Assembly: GCA_002309425.1 (NCBI GenBank)
Contig: DBXD01000015.1
Span: 1-7,458, forward strand
Reading direction: 5' to 3'
DNA length: 7,458 nucleotides
Source: Cyanobacteria bacterium UBA1221
GTDB lineage: Bacteria; Cyanobacteriota; Vampirovibrionia; Gastranaerophilales; Gastranaerophilaceae
Shown: positions 1 through 5,293 of the stretch, piece after piece
How positions within the stretch are numbered: position 1 is the first letter of the stretch
Layout of the letters: the number at the start of each line of letters is the position of its first letter
Program-made: the position numbers and the translations under genes
Notes under the pieces: generated by a model
Database searches by the model: none
What the model was told of the DNA's origin: nothing
What the model saw: only the letters and a program-made list of their open reading frames with translations

Positions 1-54
1 CCTTATCCTGAATTGAAAAAGATGTTAGAGGATGCAGGTGCAAAATCAAGATAA
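1..54 (+). CDS. C-terminal end of an unidentified protein (partial)
   Basis: Frame 1 is open from the window edge to a TAA at 52-54 and encodes the last 17 residues, PYPELKKMLEDAGAKSR. The charged, helix-like tail fits a real C-terminus but is too short to assign a family. The reading frame overlaps the start of queH by 23 bases if queH begins at 32, or 17 bases if it begins at 38. That overlap is typical of translationally coupled genes and is the main reason to believe this fragment is coding. No function can be given. Confidence 0.5.
   Translation, partial: PYPELKKMLEDAGAKSR
28..31 (+). promoter_or_regulatory. Possible ribosome binding site for queH (GAGG)
   Basis: A GAGG stretch lies inside the end of the upstream gene. 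It directly abuts the ATG at 32, which is too close for normal initiation, but stands six bases before an in-frame GTG at 38. If this is the Shine-Dalgarno sequence, translation starts at GTG 38 and the protein begins MQNQDKK. If not, the ATG at 32 is used through coupling to the upstream gene. Confidence 0.35.
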
Positions 55-592
55 AAAAATATTATTGCATGCGTGTTGTGCAATTTGTTCGGGCTATCCC
101 ATATCAATGCTGAAAGATATGGGATATTCTGTTGTTGTATATTTCTATAATCCGAATATTTTCCCTGAAGAAGAATACCAAAAAAGACTGGATGCGGAAA
201 GAACATTATGCAGACATTTTGGTGTTGATTTGATTGAAGGGGAATATAATCCGGAGGAATTTTATTCTGCGGTTAAAGGGTATGAAAATGAACCTGAAAA
301 GGGCGCAAGGTGTGATATTTGCTTTAATTTAAGACTTGACAGAGCCGCAAAAAAAGCAAAAGAACTCGGTATTGAATCTTTTACAACCTCTATTGTTATA
401 AGTCCGCACAAAAATTACGATAAATTAACTAAAATCGGTTGTGATGTTGCGGAAAAATACGGAATAAACTATCTTGCAATTGATTTTAAGAAAAAAGACG
501 GTTTTCTTAAAACAAATAAAATTTCAAAAGAATTGGGATTGTACCGTCAAAACTATTGCGGTTGTGAATTTAGTATAAGAAAAGATTTATAA
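32..592 (+). CDS. queH: Epoxyqueuosine reductase QueH
   Basis: QueH catalyses the last step of queuosine synthesis in tRNA, reducing epoxyqueuosine to queuosine in the cytoplasm. It is an iron-sulfur enzyme unrelated to the cobalamin-dependent QueG and is common in anaerobes. The 186-residue protein shows the whole family signature: LLHACCAICS at 11-20 (Cys15, Cys16, Cys19), RCDICFNLRL at 93-102 (Cys94, Cys97), TSIVISPHKNYDKL at 119-132, and YRQNYCGCEFS at 171-181 (Cys176, Cys178). These cysteines are the expected cluster-binding and redox residues. Length is normal for the family and nothing is missing. The start is uncertain: ATG 32 is the longest form, while GTG 38 has better Shine-Dalgarno spacing, and neither choice affects the motifs. 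It overlaps the preceding gene and probably shares its transcript. Its stop is two bases from the stop of the convergent gene, leaving no room for a terminator. Confidence 0.93.
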   Translation: MQVQNQDKKILLHACCAICSGYPISMLKDMGYSVVVYFYNPNIFPEEEYQKRLDAERTLCRHFGVDLIEGEYNPEEFYSAVKGYENEPEKGARCDICFNLRLDRAAKKAKELGIESFTTSIVISPHKNYDKLTKIGCDVAEKYGINYLAIDFKKKDGFLKTNKISKELGLYRQNYCGCEFSIRKDL

Positions 593-594
593 GA

Positions 595-1239
595 CTATAA
601 AGCCTTTTGCAACTTTTGTATGGTTTCGGTCAAATCATTTCTTGTGGTATTAATGACGTCCTCTCTGTTTTTCTTCGGGTCAATTTGCGGGGTTGTGGTT
701 TTTGCACTGATTCCAAGACGGCATGCCCAAACGGGCTCAACTCTTTGGGGATGTTTGCTGTCCCAGTCCAATGTGTTTTGAAATAAATTTATAATATATT
801 TTTTATTACTTTCTTTTTTTGATAAGTATTTTAAAGTTTTAGGAGCAAAAGCCGGATATAGTTTTACCTGACTTTGAGCGGTAGTGTCGGCACACATCAT
901 AACATCCTGATAAGAACGCAATTTCCCGATATAATACCACAGGGCTGCCTTATCTTTATTCGTATTGTATATATAATCCGCCATAAGAATAAAATATACG
1001 GGAGGAACCTCCTGAGAATGATATTCTATATATTGTGTAAATTCTTCAAGTTCTTTCGGAGATAACCGATTGAGCGATTCAATTGATTTAAGGAGGTCAT
1101 CTTTTTGTCCTGCATTATCTATGACCTGTCGTGTTTTAGGTGACAGTTCCGCTGCCGAAACAAAATTCAGAGTTATTCCGCCGAAAACAAAAAGCAGACA
1201 AGATGCCGTTAAAATTAAACCGTATATACCCTTTTTCAT
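595..1239 (-). CDS. Exported protein of unknown function
   Basis: The 214-residue product begins MKKGIYGLIL and has a classic signal peptide: Lys2-Lys3, a hydrophobic core at about 5-27, and a VSA|A-type cleavage site near residue 29, so the mature protein should be periplasmic or surface-located. A cysteine at 14 lies inside the hydrophobic core without a good lipobox, so a lipoprotein is less likely. The mature part is helix-rich. The stretch PPVYFILMADYIYNTNKDKAA followed by a WYYIGKLRSYQD-like segment looks like a tetratricopeptide or Sel1-type helical pair, and a CADTTAQSQ segment follows. The tail is charged (DLTETIQKLQKAL). I do not recognise a named family. The start at 1239 is chosen because GGAGG lies five bases upstream and a good promoter is at 1268-1296; a longer frame opening at 1296 would begin inside the -35 box. 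The gene converges on queH and diverges from the M16 peptidase. Confidence 0.82.
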   Translation of the reverse strand: MKKGIYGLILTASCLLFVFGGITLNFVSAAELSPKTRQVIDNAGQKDDLLKSIESLNRLSPKELEEFTQYIEYHSQEVPPVYFILMADYIYNTNKDKAALWYYIGKLRSYQDVMMCADTTAQSQVKLYPAFAPKTLKYLSKKESNKKYIINLFQNTLDWDSKHPQRVEPVWACRLGISAKTTTPQIDPKKNREDVINTTRNDLTETIQKLQKAL

Positions 1240-1244
1240 AAAAA

Positions 1245-1249
1245 CCTCC
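1245..1249 (-). promoter_or_regulatory. Shine-Dalgarno sequence of the exported-protein gene
   Basis: Read on the minus strand the bases are GGAGG, with a five-base spacer to the ATG at 1239-1237. This is near consensus and fixes the start at 1239. Confidence 0.8.
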
Positions 1250-1267
1250 AAATCCTTAACTGTTCTG

Positions 1268-1296
1268 ATTTTATTCTGCTCTAAAATTAAAGTCAA
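1268..1296 (-). promoter_or_regulatory. Sigma-70-type promoter of the exported-protein gene
   Basis: On the minus strand TTGACT (1296-1291) is followed by exactly 17 bases and TAAAAT (1273-1268), each one base from the vegetative consensus. Transcription would start near 1261, leaving a leader of roughly 20 bases that carries the Shine-Dalgarno sequence. A second TTGACT overlaps just upstream at 1301-1296, giving a tandem TTGACTTGACT. Confidence 0.7.
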
Positions 1297-1337
1297 GTCA
1301 ATTTAAAAGAAATTATTGTACTGTCCTGCTAACCTAT

Positions 1338-1365
1338 TTTACTATTCCGAATTTTATTGTATGAT
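1338..1365 (+). promoter_or_regulatory. Candidate promoter of the M16 peptidase gene
   Basis: TTTACT (1338-1343), a 16-base spacer and TATGAT (1360-1365) form a plausible vegetative promoter with four and five of six consensus matches. Transcription would begin near 1372, giving a leader of about 23 bases with AGGGGA (1385-1390) as ribosome binding site. The region is AT-rich, so chance matches are likely. Confidence 0.35.
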
Positions 1366-1394
1366 TTTCACATAGGAATATTTAAGGGGATATT

Positions 1395-3983
1395 ATGAAG
1401 AAATTTTTAATAGTTACATTAATGTTGTTGGCTTGTGGTGTGGCTTTTGCCGGAGAGTCCGTTCAAAAATATGTGCTTGATAACGGTCAGGCGGTTATAA
1501 TAAAAGAGGTTCGCTCTAACCCTATTGTTACCGTTGATACCTGGATAAAGACAGGTTCAATAAATGAGGACGATTCAAACAATGGTGTTTCTCATTTTCT
1601 TGAACACTTGTTTTTCAGAGGTTCAAAAAATCATGCGCCGGGTGAGTTCGACAAACTTCTGGAAACAAAAGGTGCTATTACAAATGCTGCGACCAGCAAG
1701 GATTTCACTCATTATTATGTAACTATTCCGTCAAAATATTTTGATGAGGCGCTGGATTTGCATGCCGATATGTTACTGAATCCGTTATTACCGAGAAAAG
1801 AACTTGAAAAAGAAAGAAAAGTCGTTCTGGAGGAAATTTCAAAGGATGAAAATTCCCCTCAAAAAGCGGTATATGATAATCTCGTTTCTATGATATACAC
1901 TGAGCATCCGTACAAAAGAAAGGTAATAGGAAAAAGCAGTATAATTGAAACTATTCATCGTGATGACATTATGAATTACTATAATAGGTGGTATTATCCT
2001 GCAAATATGATAACCGTAATCGTAGGAGATGTCGATACCGAACAGACGCTTGAAAAAGTCAGAAAAGCTTTTTCGGGCAGCGTAAAGAAAGCGGAAAAAG
2101 TTGTATACCCGAAAGAAAAACCGTTAACACAGCAAATGCGGAAAACAGAATATCTGGATGCGCAGTCCGGGTATATGCTAATCGGGTTCAGAGGGGTTGA
2201 TATAAACAACAATGACACTTATGCTCTGGATGTATTGGCGACAGTGCTTGGGGATGGAAGATCTTCCGTCTTTTATAAAAACATAAAAGATAAACTGCAG
2301 CTGGCGTTTTCTATAAGTGCTTCAAACAGCGGGTTTAGAGATGACGGGATTTTCTATATCTCTGCAAAATTTGTTCCCGAAAAACTTGAAAAGCTGGAAA
2401 ATCAGATTTTCAATGAAATATGTGAAATCCAAAAAAACGGCATAACTGATATGCAGCTCAGTATTGCCAAAAATATTATTGAAAGGGATACCTATTATCA
2501 GAGAGAATCTATCTCAAATATTTCTCAGGAAATTGGTTATACGATGGTGACCTCGGGTGATATTAAAGTTTATGATAATTACATTGAAAATATAAAAAAA
2601 GTAACTTTACAGGACGTAAAAAGGGTGGCGGAAAAGTATCTCGGAAAAGAAAAATCGGCAGTATCAGTCGTCTTGCCGGAATCGGCAAAGGAAGTTAAAG
2701 TGTCCAATGTTGAGGAATGTGTTGGAGAGCCGGTTCTTATATCTTCTTCCGATATCTCACAAAAATATACTTTGGCAAACGGAGCAACTTTAGTCTTAAC
2801 TCCGAATACTTCCAATAAAATTGTTGCAATAAGTATTTATGCAAAGGGCGGAAATTTTGTTGAACCAAAATTCGGAACGGCAAGTATGACTGCTTCTGCT
2901 ATGCTCAAAGGAACAAAGAAATATTCGGCACAGGAGCTGGCGGAAATTCTGGAGGATAACGGTATAAAAGTTGTGCCGTCAAGCCGTTCGGATGCTTTTG
3001 AAGTATCTGTATTAACTACTGCAAACCAATACGAGCAAACTCTGGATTTGTTGTCAGAAATTCTCAATAACGCAACATTTCCTGACTATGAATTGGAAAA
3101 GATAAAAAATGAAAAGCTCCAGTTAATAAAACAGTCTAGGGATATGCCGTTAAATTTGGCGGTAGAGCAGTACAAACATTTAATATTTGAAAATTCGCCT
3201 TATTCAAATTCAACGGTACTTCTGGAAAAAACATTACCGTTAATTTCAAAGTCGGATGTTGTAAAGTATTACGATATGATATTTACTCCTGATAATCTTG
3301 TAATTTCCGTTAACGGTGATGTAGATAAAGACGTAACCGCAAAATATTTTACGAAAATGTTTACTAAAAAAGACAATGCAAAGTTTAATATTGCTGAGCA
3401 TAAGTCTGAAATTAAACCCATAACGGAACCGAAAAAAAGTACAAAAGAAGTTGCATCAACTAATACGGACTGGATATTTCTGGCATGGCAGACTGCCGGT
3501 CTGGAGGACAAAAAGGAGTATGCAACTTTAAAAGTGATAGATTCTCTTTTGGGAACCGGTATGAGTTCGCGCTTGTTCAAAAATCTCAGGGATCAGGAGG
3601 GCCTGGCCTACCAGTTAGGTTCGGGTTATTCCGCAAATATGCTGAGAGGTGCTTTTGTTGTCTATATCGGTACGAACCCGGATACTTATGAAAAAGCCTT
3701 AAACGGATTGTGGAACGAAATAAATTTGTTAAAAACAGAGTTCGTCGGAACAAAAGAACTTCAGGAAGCAAAGGACAAACTTGCAGGTCATTACGTTCTG
3801 TCAATGGAAACAAACCTGGACAAGGCTTCCGCTATTGGCTGGTTTGAGACGGCACTTGATGATTACGGCTTTTCGGAGGAATATTTAAAGCTCATAAATT
3901 CGGTTACTGAAAGTGACATTATGCGTGTTGCTAATAAGTATTTCAAAGGAAGCAATTACGTCTTATCTGTTGTAAAGAAATAA
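1395..3983 (+). CDS. M16 family zinc metallopeptidase, two-domain, exported
   Basis: This 862-residue protein has two pitrilysin/processing-peptidase (M16) units in tandem. It starts with a signal peptide (Lys2-Lys3, hydrophobic 4-18, AFA|G near residue 19). LLAC at 11-14 leaves a lipoprotein signal possible, so it acts in the periplasm or envelope. The N-terminal unit (about 23-430) carries the inverted zinc motif HFLEH at 67-71 (ligands His67 and His71, catalytic Glu70) and the third ligand Glu147 in VVLEEIS. The C-terminal unit (about 454-862) has no HxxEH; the matching helix reads ASMTASAMLKG. It keeps the substrate-binding Arg/Tyr motif in LRDQEGLAYQ (Arg732, Tyr739), while the N-terminal unit has Lys298 and Phe305 there. 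The two halves therefore supply complementary parts of one clamshell active site, as in fused M16B enzymes. Length is normal for this type. AGGGGA lies four bases before the ATG and a strong terminator follows, so it is probably monocistronic. The substrate is not evident; such enzymes usually cut peptides or unfolded protein. Confidence 0.96.
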   Translation: MKKFLIVTLMLLACGVAFAGESVQKYVLDNGQAVIIKEVRSNPIVTVDTWIKTGSINEDDSNNGVSHFLEHLFFRGSKNHAPGEFDKLLETKGAITNAATSKDFTHYYVTIPSKYFDEALDLHADMLLNPLLPRKELEKERKVVLEEISKDENSPQKAVYDNLVSMIYTEHPYKRKVIGKSSIIETIHRDDIMNYYNRWYYPANMITVIVGDVDTEQTLEKVRKAFSGSVKKAEKVVYPKEKPLTQQMRKTEYLDAQSGYMLIGFRGVDINNNDTYALDVLATVLGDGRSSVFYKNIKDKLQLAFSISASNSGFRDDGIFYISAKFVPEKLEKLENQIFNEICEIQKNGITDMQLSIAKNIIERDTYYQRESISNISQEIGYTMVTSGDIKVYDNYIENIKKVTLQDVKRVAEKYLGKEKSAVSVVLPESAKEVKVSNVEECVGEPVLISSSDISQKYTLANGATLVLTPNTSNKIVAISIYAKGGNFVEPKFGTASMTASAMLKGTKKYSAQELAEILEDNGIKVVPSSRSDAFEVSVLTTANQYEQTLDLLSEILNNATFPDYELEKIKNEKLQLIKQSRDMPLNLAVEQYKHLIFENSPYSNSTVLLEKTLPLISKSDVVKYYDMIFTPDNLVISVNGDVDKDVTAKYFTKMFTKKDNAKFNIAEHKSEIKPITEPKKSTKEVASTNTDWIFLAWQTAGLEDKKEYATLKVIDSLLGTGMSSRLFKNLRDQEGLAYQLGSGYSANMLRGAFVVYIGTNPDTYEKALNGLWNEINLLKTEFVGTKELQEAKDKLAGHYVLSMETNLDKASAIGWFETALDDYGFSEEYLKLINSVTESDIMRVANKYFKGSNYVLSVVKK

Positions 3984-3995
3984 AAAAAGGATAAT

Positions 3996-4025
3996 AGGTG
4001 CGCCCACACAAAAGCGCACCTTTTT
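3996..4025 (+). terminator. Intrinsic terminator after the M16 peptidase gene
   Basis: The GC-rich stem AGGTGCGC (3996-4003) pairs perfectly with GCGCACCT (4014-4021) around a 10-base loop. A run of five T (4021-4025) follows at once. It begins 12 bases after the stop codon. Confidence 0.9.
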
Positions 4026-4032
4026 ACATGTA

Positions 4033-4227
4033 ACCCTCTCCCATCGGGAGAGGGTAATTTTTCTTATAGAGCGTTAGCGAAATTAGAAAAATGGGTGAGG
4101 GGTGTTTATTTTATAAATTAAGTTCATACCTCACCAACGTCTGCAACGAAAACAGAGTTTTCGGTATCCGTATCCTCTCCTGCTCTTTAGGAGAGGGGGT
4201 GCAGAACAGGTCGGGTTTTAATCCGAC
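4033..4227. repeat. Hairpin-rich palindromic repeat region, MITE/REP-like
   Basis: Six inverted repeats lie almost end to end. (1) ACCCTCTCCC/GGGAGAGGGT, 4033-4042 with 4046-4055, 10 perfect pairs. (2) ATTTTTCT/AGAAAAAT, 4057-4064 with 4085-4092, enclosing AGAGCGTTAGCGAA. (3) GGTGAGG/CCTCACC, 4094-4100 with 4129-4135. (4) CGAAAAC/GTTTTCG, 4147-4153 with 4157-4163, three-base loop. (5) CCTCTCCT/AGGAGAGG, 4174-4181 with 4189-4196. (6) GTCGG/CCGAC, 4210-4214 with 4223-4227. The CCTCTCC arm of the first hairpin can also pair with GGAGAGG of the fifth, so the segment has terminal inverted repeats of related sequence. CCCTCTCCC...GGGAGAGGG beside GGGTGAGGGGT is a pattern I recall from dispersed non-coding repeats in many bacterial genomes. 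No transposase or target-site duplication is visible. The frame 4091-4291 crossing it has no ribosome binding site and is not called as a gene. Confidence 0.65.
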
Positions 4228-4319
4228 TATATCGCAAAATAAAGGTAAAAAAGTTATCGACTTAACGACATATGACTTATCAACTAAATAAACCTAACAA
4301 TCAAGATTAAAATATTTAT

Positions 4320-4336
4320 TCACATTTTATATGTGA
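4320..4336. promoter_or_regulatory. Short palindrome, possible operator
   Basis: TCACAT (4320-4325) and ATGTGA (4331-4336) form a six-base dyad around TTTAT. No T-run follows, so it is not a terminator. The arms are in the reverse order to the TGTGA-N6-TCACA of CRP sites, so it should not be called a CRP site. It lies about 50 bases upstream of the candidate promoter. Confidence 0.25.
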
Positions 4337-4364
4337 TAATTCGGTTTTTGAATGTATTCTTTTT

Positions 4365-4392
4365 TGTAAAGAAAAATTTTAAAATCTTTACA
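4365..4392. promoter_or_regulatory. Dyad TGTAAAGA-N12-TCTTTACA overlapping a -35 box, possible operator
   Basis: TGTAAAGA (4365-4372) is a perfect inverted match to TCTTTACA (4385-4392), with 12 A/T bases between. The right arm contains the TTTACA -35 box of the candidate promoter. A third copy of TTGTAAAG occurs at 4421-4428, just downstream of the -10 box, in the same orientation as the left arm. This is how a repressor operator set is often arranged, but the regulator is unknown. Confidence 0.4.
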
Positions 4393-4416
4393 TAGAACCA
4401 TGTTTATTATTAAAAT
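4387..4416 (+). promoter_or_regulatory. Candidate promoter of the 4440 gene
   Basis: TTTACA (4387-4392), an 18-base spacer and TAAAAT (4411-4416) match the vegetative consensus at four and five of six positions. Transcription would begin around 4423, so the leader would be under 20 bases and start almost at the ribosome binding site. Confidence 0.45.
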
Positions 4417-4426
4417 GGTGTTGTAA

Positions 4427-4434
4427 AGGAAGGG
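4427..4434 (+). promoter_or_regulatory. Shine-Dalgarno sequence deciding a TTG start
   Basis: AGGAAGGG offers AGGA nine bases, or AAGGG five bases, before the TTG at 4440. No ATG or GTG lies at a suitable distance in this frame; the next in-frame ATG is at 4533 with no such site before it. This supports TTG 4440 (or the adjacent TTG 4443) as the start. Confidence 0.6.
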
Positions 4435-4439
4435 CTTAA

Positions 4440-5084
4440 TTGTTGAATAATTACGAAAGTTTTGATAACTCGGAAACATCTTCAAGAAAATCCGCTTTAA
4501 TTCAGGAAAGAGTCGGGCTGGTTTCTACTCATATGTATAAGCAGTTCCTTGATTATCAGCATGCAACAATTAATACGAATGAAATCTTCGTAAAAATGAT
4601 TGAAGATATTCAGGAAGTTGTCGAAATTCTGAAAGAAGCTTTTTCCTCCCGCGGGGTGACAACCCAGAATATTTATATGGATACCGATGCCCAAAAATCA
4701 ATCGTAATACTGAATATTTTGTGGCATAAAATAAGTTTTACGACCCGTTGCAATTTCCAGCCTCAGGTTTTGTTCAGAGAAAACTTAAATCATATGTTTT
4801 CTACAAGAATTATGGCTATAAGGGGAAATTATAATGAACTTATGAGCGGAGTAATGGAACATAAGGAAGAAATGGCCCGCCTTTTGGATAATGAGATAGC
4901 CTCACTGTTTATTCCTGCGGAAACTACCCATAATGCTATTTTAAAAATTAAACATCTCGGCAACAGAGAATTATTGCTTAATCAGATTGATGCTCCCAGA
5001 GAGTTTGTACTGAAAGTTATTGAAGCAGTATGCGGCGGCGGCTTCTACCACGAAGAGGGGTCAAGAAAGAGCTTTAATATCTGA
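4440..5084 (+). CDS. Hypothetical cytoplasmic helical protein, TTG start
   Basis: I do not recognise this 214-residue protein. It has no signal peptide and no membrane segment, so it is probably cytoplasmic. Most of it looks alpha-helical, with amphipathic stretches at about 34-70 (a YKQFLDYQ to EVVEILKEAF segment) and 131-158 (ELMSGVMEHKEEMARLLDNEI). A middle block at 82-103 (AQKSIVILNILWHKISFTTR) is the most hydrophobic part. The first 20 residues are polar, rich in Ser, Asn and Glu, and probably disordered. Only two cysteines are present (Cys104, Cys198), and no catalytic or metal motif stands out; a CGGGFYHEEGSRK segment near the C-terminus (198-210) is distinctive. It stands alone, about 450 bases from the gene before it and 209 from adhE, with its own promoter and a possible operator. 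The long open frame, good ribosome binding site and normal composition argue that it is real. An adaptor or regulatory role is only a guess. Confidence 0.75.
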   Translation: MLNNYESFDNSETSSRKSALIQERVGLVSTHMYKQFLDYQHATINTNEIFVKMIEDIQEVVEILKEAFSSRGVTTQNIYMDTDAQKSIVILNILWHKISFTTRCNFQPQVLFRENLNHMFSTRIMAIRGNYNELMSGVMEHKEEMARLLDNEIASLFIPAETTHNAILKIKHLGNRELLLNQIDAPREFVLKVIEAVCGGGFYHEEGSRKSFNI

Positions 5085-5156
5085 TTAAAAGGCTTTGCTA
5101 ATTTAAAAAATGACTTTTTATATCGGCTGAGAATGTCCTTTTGTCTTTACAAGTAC

Positions 5157-5185
5157 TTGCTTTTTGTTAAAACCTTTTGTACAAT
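5157..5185 (+). promoter_or_regulatory. Candidate upstream promoter of adhE (P1)
   Basis: TTGCTT (5157-5162), a 17-base spacer and TACAAT (5180-5185) match the consensus at three and five of six positions. The -10 box overlaps the perfect palindrome TTGTACAA (5177-5184). Confidence 0.3.
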
Positions 5186-5206
5186 TAATGTGTTAAGTGA
5201 TACACA
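5164..5206. promoter_or_regulatory. Inverted repeats in the adhE control region, possible redox operator
   Basis: Two imperfect dyads lie here. In the first, TTGT-T-AAAA (5164-5172) faces TTTT-GT-ACAA (5175-5184) around CC; its left half, TTGTTAA, equals one half of the clostridial Rex operator (TTGTTAA-N4-TTAACAA), but the right half fits poorly. In the second, TGTGT (5189-5193) faces ACACA (5202-5206) across eight bases. Rex, the NADH/NAD+ sensor, is the usual repressor of adhE in anaerobes, which makes the position suggestive. The sequence match alone is weak. Confidence 0.25.
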
Positions 5207-5235
5207 GATACAGACTTGAAATTTTTATATATAAT
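5207..5235 (+). promoter_or_regulatory. Candidate downstream promoter of adhE (P2)
   Basis: A perfect TATAAT (5230-5235) stands 17 bases after GATACA (5207-5212), which keeps only the ACA half of the -35 consensus. Transcription would start around 5242. The weak -35 box would suit a regulated promoter. Confidence 0.4.
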
Positions 5236-5241
5236 TACTCC

Positions 5242-5263
5242 ATTCAGTGGGTATATGCTGAAT
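5242..5263 (+). other. Stem-loop at the predicted 5' end of the adhE transcript
   Basis: ATTCAG (5242-5247) pairs with CTGAAT (5258-5263) around a 10-base loop, with a possible extra T-G pair inside. It sits at or next to the predicted transcription start and about 20 bases before the Shine-Dalgarno sequence, where hairpins can protect mRNA from decay. There is no T-run, so it is not a terminator. Confidence 0.35.
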
Positions 5264-5293
5264 AAATACAGGTTTTTGAAAAAGGAGAGGTAA

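Larger units (their letters stand above)
4228..4439. other. AT-rich non-coding spacer before the 4440 gene
   Basis: No gene is supported here. The left part contains a near-direct repeat of GACTTA (4259-4264 and 4274-4279). The right part is very AT-rich and contains a dyad at 4320-4336, a second dyad at 4365-4392 and a promoter at 4387-4416. Together with 3984-4227 this makes a 456-base gap between the M16 gene and the next gene. Confidence 0.6.

Noticed and set aside
1198..1200. Lipoprotein cysteine (Cys14) in the minus-strand exported protein
   Set aside because: The residues before it (LTAS) are a poor lipobox and the hydrophobic core continues for over ten residues after it; signal peptidase I cleavage near residue 29 fits better.
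1240..1296. Longer N-terminus for the minus-strand exported protein, starting at 1296
   Set aside because: It would begin inside the -35 box of a good promoter and bury the signal peptide behind 19 residues. The start at 1239 has GGAGG at ideal spacing.
874..1306. Plus-strand open frames opposite the exported-protein gene
   Set aside because: They are antisense to a gene with a signal peptide, promoter and ribosome binding site, and they encode no recognisable protein pattern.
1994..3813. Several minus-strand frames and one plus-strand frame inside the M16 gene
   Set aside because: The M16 protein is continuous with conserved motifs throughout; these are short shadows in other frames.
4033..4227. 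CRISPR array or insertion sequence
   Set aside because: There are no regularly spaced identical repeats and no transposase coding sequence; the structure is inverted repeats of differing sequence.
4091..4291. Open frame of 66 codons running through the hairpin region
   Set aside because: It has no ribosome binding site, starts within a stem arm and crosses several inverted repeats. Its composition follows the repeats rather than a protein pattern.
4320..4336. CRP/FNR-type site suggested by TCACAT and ATGTGA
   Set aside because: The half-sites are in the opposite order to TGTGA-N6-TCACA and the spacing differs, so only a generic dyad is reported.
5100..5120. Terminator after the 4440 gene
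   Set aside because: The only hairpin near the stop pairs A-runs with T-runs, with no GC-rich stem, so it would not be a convincing intrinsic terminator.
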